A DNA stretch of 10,380 nucleotides. It comes from Cephalothrix spiralis. Lineage: Eukaryota > Nemertea > Palaeonemertea > Archinemertea > Cephalotrichidae. The position numbers and the translations under genes are program-made. The notes beneath the pieces are model-generated. The model had not been told where the DNA came from and made no database searches. It saw only the letters and a list, made by a program, of their open reading frames with translations. This document shows, piece by piece, positions 7,978 through 10,380 of the stretch. How positions within the stretch are numbered: the first letter of the stretch is position 1; each line of letters opens with the position of its first letter. Where the stretch lies: assembly GCA_032353305.1 (NCBI GenBank), contig JAUCNG010406360.1, positions 1 through 10,380 of the forward strand. Reading direction: 5' to 3'.

Positions 7978-8015
7978 CACATGTTTGAACTAAACTCGTA
8001 TAGTTCAAACTTGTG
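7978..8015. repeat. Intronic hairpin, 15-bp arms
   Basis: CACATGTTTGAACTA at 7978-7992 pairs with TAGTTCAAACTTGTG at 8001-8015 at 14 of 15 positions around an 8-base loop. It is the longest of several isolated small inverted repeats in the first half of the SCAMP intron. It may be the remnant of a small foldback element, and nothing indicates an RNA gene. Confidence 0.75.
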
Positions 8016-8275
8016 ATTAAGATCTGTGTCAAAATACATGGATAACACATTATGATAATCCAAAAGATTTTTTAAATACACATTCAAAACTGCGTTTATT
8101 ATATCAAATCATAAGAATTTCCTATTCATGCTAAGACATTATGTGAGCTTAAATATTATTTTAAAAGATATAATCTTATTCAAATTGAATACAAACAACG
8201 TTCTTATGTCCGGGTTACCTATAATAAACCTTAAGGACACTGTCTAAAACCTTAATCAAAATATATTTAATATAT

Positions 8276-8660
8276 GGGGCATTCCAACGTTAACATCGTC
8301 CGATAAATCGCAGTTTTTTTGCGTTCTCCCTTAAATATTTCCGGAAGTACATCACTTTTTTCATATCTGAGAAATAGACTGTCAACTAGATTAGTTAACG
8401 TCGAATAAGCATTGAGTAAAACGCCGAGCGACTTCTTATAATCGCACTGTAGCGAGCAGAAAAATCGTTAACATCGTCCGATATTTTTCGGACCTTTGTT
8501 AACGTTTTTGAGTTTTTTTGGCGTTTTACTCAATGACTTTTCATCGTCAACTAATCTAGTTTACAGTCTATTTCTTAAAAAGTGATGTACTTTCGGAAAT
8601 ATTTAAGGAAGAACGCAAAAACTGCGATTTTATCGGACGATGTTAACGCTGGAATGCCCC
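8276..8660. mobile_element. Long-TIR MITE inside the SCAMP intron
   Basis: The arms at 8276-8425 and 8520-8660 are about 145 bp each. Both start GGGGCATTCCARCGTTAACA and share ATCGTCCGATAAA, CCTTAAATATTTCCG, AGTACATCACTTTTT, AAATAGACTGT, CTAGATTAGTT and CATTGAGTAAAACGCC in order. They differ by scattered substitutions and a few short indels. The 94-bp spacer holds a third copy of CGTTAACATCGTCCGATA (8466-8483), arranged as its own hairpin to 8504. ATATAT lies outside both ends, but it is palindromic, so it cannot be told whether it is the target duplication or part of the TIR. No coding capacity is seen; the minus-strand frame of 93 codons that enters the right arm has no family resemblance. 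Confidence 0.85.
8466..8504. repeat. Nested hairpin repeating the TIR motif
   Basis: CGTTAAC at 8466-8472 pairs with GTTAACG at 8498-8504, and inside it GTCCG (8476-8480) pairs with CGGAC (8489-8493). The left half, CGTTAACATCGTCCGATA, is identical to the subterminal part of the element's left arm (8288-8305) and its inverted copy in the right arm (8631-8648). The element therefore carries a miniature of its own terminus in its spacer. Confidence 0.85.
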
Positions 8661-8799
8661 ATATATGAATCCTGGAATAGGCCACCAGCCCACCAGCCCA
8701 CCAATGCAGTAGAACAGCAGTTTGAGCTGTTACGGAGGCATCATGCCTGTTGTGACAGGCTCTCTTCCTAGTAATAATTACAATTGGGAAAAAATACAT

Positions 8800-9019
8800 A
8801 GGACATACCACAACAAGGCGTAAATTTGGACCCTCGAAGTTTTCTACCAGTTTCACCAGGTTTCACACTGTTTGTTTATTAATGTCATTCCGTAGTCCGT
8901 AGCAACGACTATGTCAAAAAATGTCAAAAATATATGATGTGCCAATTTTGGAGAATGTAAATATAATTCATTTATAATGTTCAGATGGGCCGAATTCGCG
9001 CCTTGTTGTGGTATGTCCT
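8800..9019. mobile_element. Short TIR MITE inside the SCAMP intron
   Basis: AGGACATACCACAACAAGGC at 8800-8819 plus one further G is repeated perfectly inverted at 8999-9019. The symmetry continues imperfectly for about another 12 bp (TAAATTTGGACCC at 8821-8833 against GGGCCGAATTCG ending at 8998). The ~150-bp interior is AT-rich and non-coding. Flanking bases show no clear target duplication, so the superfamily is unknown. It ends about 100 bp before the next SCAMP exon. Confidence 0.75.
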
Positions 9020-9117
9020 TTAGATCAATGAATTAAGAATTGAGCAGTAGTAAAATAATTTTTTCTCATAGAAACAATTCATTGAAATGTATATAATAAC
9101 CAAACATTTTATTACAG

Positions 9118-9247
9118 CGGATTCTTGAATGGCCTGCTCCTTTTTCAAAAAGATACTGCCCAGGGCTATGGTGTAGGAACAATTATGATAATAATTGGAG
9201 CCCTATTTGCCGCATTGGCCGTGCTAACCATTATTGTATTAATGAAG
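9118..9247 (+). CDS. SCAMP: SCAMP internal exon: luminal turn and transmembrane helix 4 (partial gene)
   Basis: The exon begins after ATTACAG with C, completing the Cys codon started at 7203-7204. It then reads GFLNGLLLFQKDTAQG, followed by YGVGTIMIIIGALFAALAVL and TIIVLMK. The VG.IMIII.ALF...AV pattern followed by a hydrophobic run is TM4 of SCAMPs; human SCAMP1-type proteins have a very similar PVGIMMIIIAALF segment (recalled, not aligned). In the family the helix is followed by KVH..YR, so the exon is ended at ATGAAG|GTACCT. This donor is weak at positions +4 and +5. Reading on would add 25 unrelated residues before a TGA at 9323-9325, which does not look like SCAMP and argues for splicing. 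The exon carrying the YR..G.SF.KAQ tail was not found downstream in the window. Confidence 0.9.
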
Positions 9248-10380
9248 GTACCTGAACCGTCAATGGTGGCCTTGGGATGTCATACGATATCGATTTTTAT
9301 ATTTTTGCCACCAAAAACCTTTTGACCTTGACCTTTGACATATTCCTTAAACCAATCCACTATTAAGTCAAAACAAGAATTTTGATACATTCAGAACCTA
9401 GACTAGTTCTAATCCATAACTATGTGACTGGTGCACTGCCCCAATTAGGTGGAATGCGATACGTCGAATATATTTTAAAATTAAGATAATCTTAAAATTT
9501 TCGTTGGACTTATAATGTGGATCTGGATCTAATAAATGAACTTAACTTTAAAAATCACGAATTCTCGTGGGCTCATTTCTCGGGTCAAATCCGTTTTTGT
9601 TTACTTGGTGTTTCTACTTTTAGAATTCCCATTCATTTTTAACCTAAGATGGCAAAATATATTATCGATAGACGTTAAGTCCTTATGCACAGGGTTTATT
9701 AGTACTAAATTGAATGACCTATTTTTGGAATCTGTTGCTATATTTAGTTTTTGTGTCTTAATATCTTTAAGTATCAATTATCTCAAATTCTCAAAAAATA
9801 ATTTAAAAACAAAATTAGATTTCAAACACAATACATCTATTACTTGTAGATTTACGAACTTTACCAAGCGTATTATATTGTTCATCAAACTATTATCAAT
9901 AATAAGAGCTGGGCATGAATAGTAACCGCGCCGATTCATCGGTTATCCGATCATTTTTCCGATTCGTGCGAACCCACTGAATCGATGCATGTTCGGATAT
10001 TATGACATTTTAGCATTTCAACGTCATTTCAGTTGTATGTATTGTGATTCATAATGTAAAAATGTCGGTTTCAGATACTTTATCTTCACCTTTTATTCGC
10101 AAGGTACATTCAAGTGTGTTAGATATAGTCCCCTGCAGATAACCCAGGGAGGGATAAAACCTGAAACAGTCGCTGAAAGGACCTTTGTACTTAAGGCGTG
10201 AAAAAGTTGTTCAAAAAGTTGAAAAATAAAAATTCGAATTTGCACTAGATATTTTGTATGCATCATTAGACATGTACGCTCATTGAAACGATGTTCTAAG
10301 TTATCATCTTTGCAAATGCAACCCATATAGTTCACACCTTTTTCAGTTTAGTATAGGGGTTAATGGGAGATAAAAACACA
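9248..10380 (+). other. Probable next SCAMP intron, no further exon recognised
   Basis: No sequence matching the SCAMP cytosolic tail is found here, so the gene probably continues past the window. The longest open frame (9536-9922, 128 codons) is rich in Phe, Leu, Ile, Ser, Asn and Lys, has no family resemblance and is judged a chance frame in AT-rich DNA. Small features are the TGACCTTGACCTTTGACA word at 9323-9340, a TTAAGATAATCTTAA palindrome at 9481-9495, and a cluster of CCGAT words around 9930-9965. The minus-strand frame at 10093-10335 is likewise unrecognised. Confidence 0.55.

Larger units (their letters stand above)
7205..9117 (+). other. SCAMP intron between the TM3 and TM4 exons, 1913 bp
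   Basis: The intron begins GTAAGT at 7205 and ends TTTTATTACAG at 9117. It splits a Cys codon as TG|C, so joining the exons keeps the frame and gives the expected WGTCGF sequence of the family's TM3-TM4 turn. Its first kilobase (to 8275) has no gene; it holds small hairpins at 7502-7518 (CGACAAAT / ATTTGTCG), 7554-7605 (GGGGACAA / TTGTCCCC), 7765-7786 (ATATCAAAA / TTTTGATAT) and 7978-8015 (CACATGTTTGAACTA / TAGTTCAAACTTGTG, 14 of 15). The last 850 bp contain two TIR elements. Between these, 8683-8703 has a short CACCAGCC tandem repeat and 8745-8765 has small stems such as GCCTGT-TGTG-ACAGGC. Confidence 0.88.

Noticed and set aside
8575-8856. 93-codon minus-strand frame
   Set aside because: It straddles the right arm of an intronic MITE and the left TIR of the next element, with no family resemblance.
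9536-9922. 128-codon open frame on the + strand
   Set aside because: It is the longest frame in the window, but its composition (Phe, Leu, Ile, Ser, Asn, Lys) is that of translated AT-rich DNA. It shows no motif and lies where a SCAMP intron is expected.

Overview
The window looks like AT-rich nuclear DNA from an animal. It has no bacterial-style gene density, carries GT-AG introns, and is packed with short terminal-inverted-repeat (TIR) elements. The host gene I recognise belongs to a eukaryotic membrane-protein family. The texture (frequent acatgta and tgaccttgacctt words, tRNA-like SINE relics, many MITEs) would fit a mollusc or other marine invertebrate, but this is a loose impression and not a diagnosis.

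Only one protein-coding gene can be supported. It is a secretory carrier membrane protein (SCAMP) on the + strand, seen as two consecutive internal exons at 7103-7204 and 9118-9247. The 1.9-kb intron between them rejoins the reading frame exactly through a split Cys codon. The exons encode transmembrane helices 3 and 4 with the short luminal turn between them. The earlier exons (cytosolic N-terminus, TM1-TM2 and the CWYRP-type E peptide) and the last exon(s) (cytosolic tail) were not found, so most of the window is probably intron of this gene.

The rest is dominated by non-autonomous mobile elements, none with a transposase. In order they are: a 1.2-kb TIR element with 7-bp flanking direct repeats and ~30-bp subterminal repeats (163-1384); a TIR element with TAA flanks and a perfect 34-bp central palindrome (2743-3154); a TA-flanked foldback directly abutting it (3156-3496); a 1.1-kb foldback whose left arm is interrupted by a younger TA-flanked element (3629-4750, insertion 3730-3911); a TIR element enclosing a degenerate tRNA-Thr-like sequence (4782-5173); a hAT-type MITE with an 8-bp target duplication (5327-5537); a Tc1/mariner-type MITE ending 76 bp before a SCAMP exon (6453-7026); and two elements inside the SCAMP intron (8276-8660, 8800-9019). 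Together they cover nearly half of the window.

The stretches 1392-2742, 5538-6452, 7205-8275 and 9248-10380 hold no gene I can support, only tRNA-like relics and small hairpins. I see no evidence for a new multi-gene system. The points of interest are the architecture and nesting of the elements and their position around the SCAMP exons.
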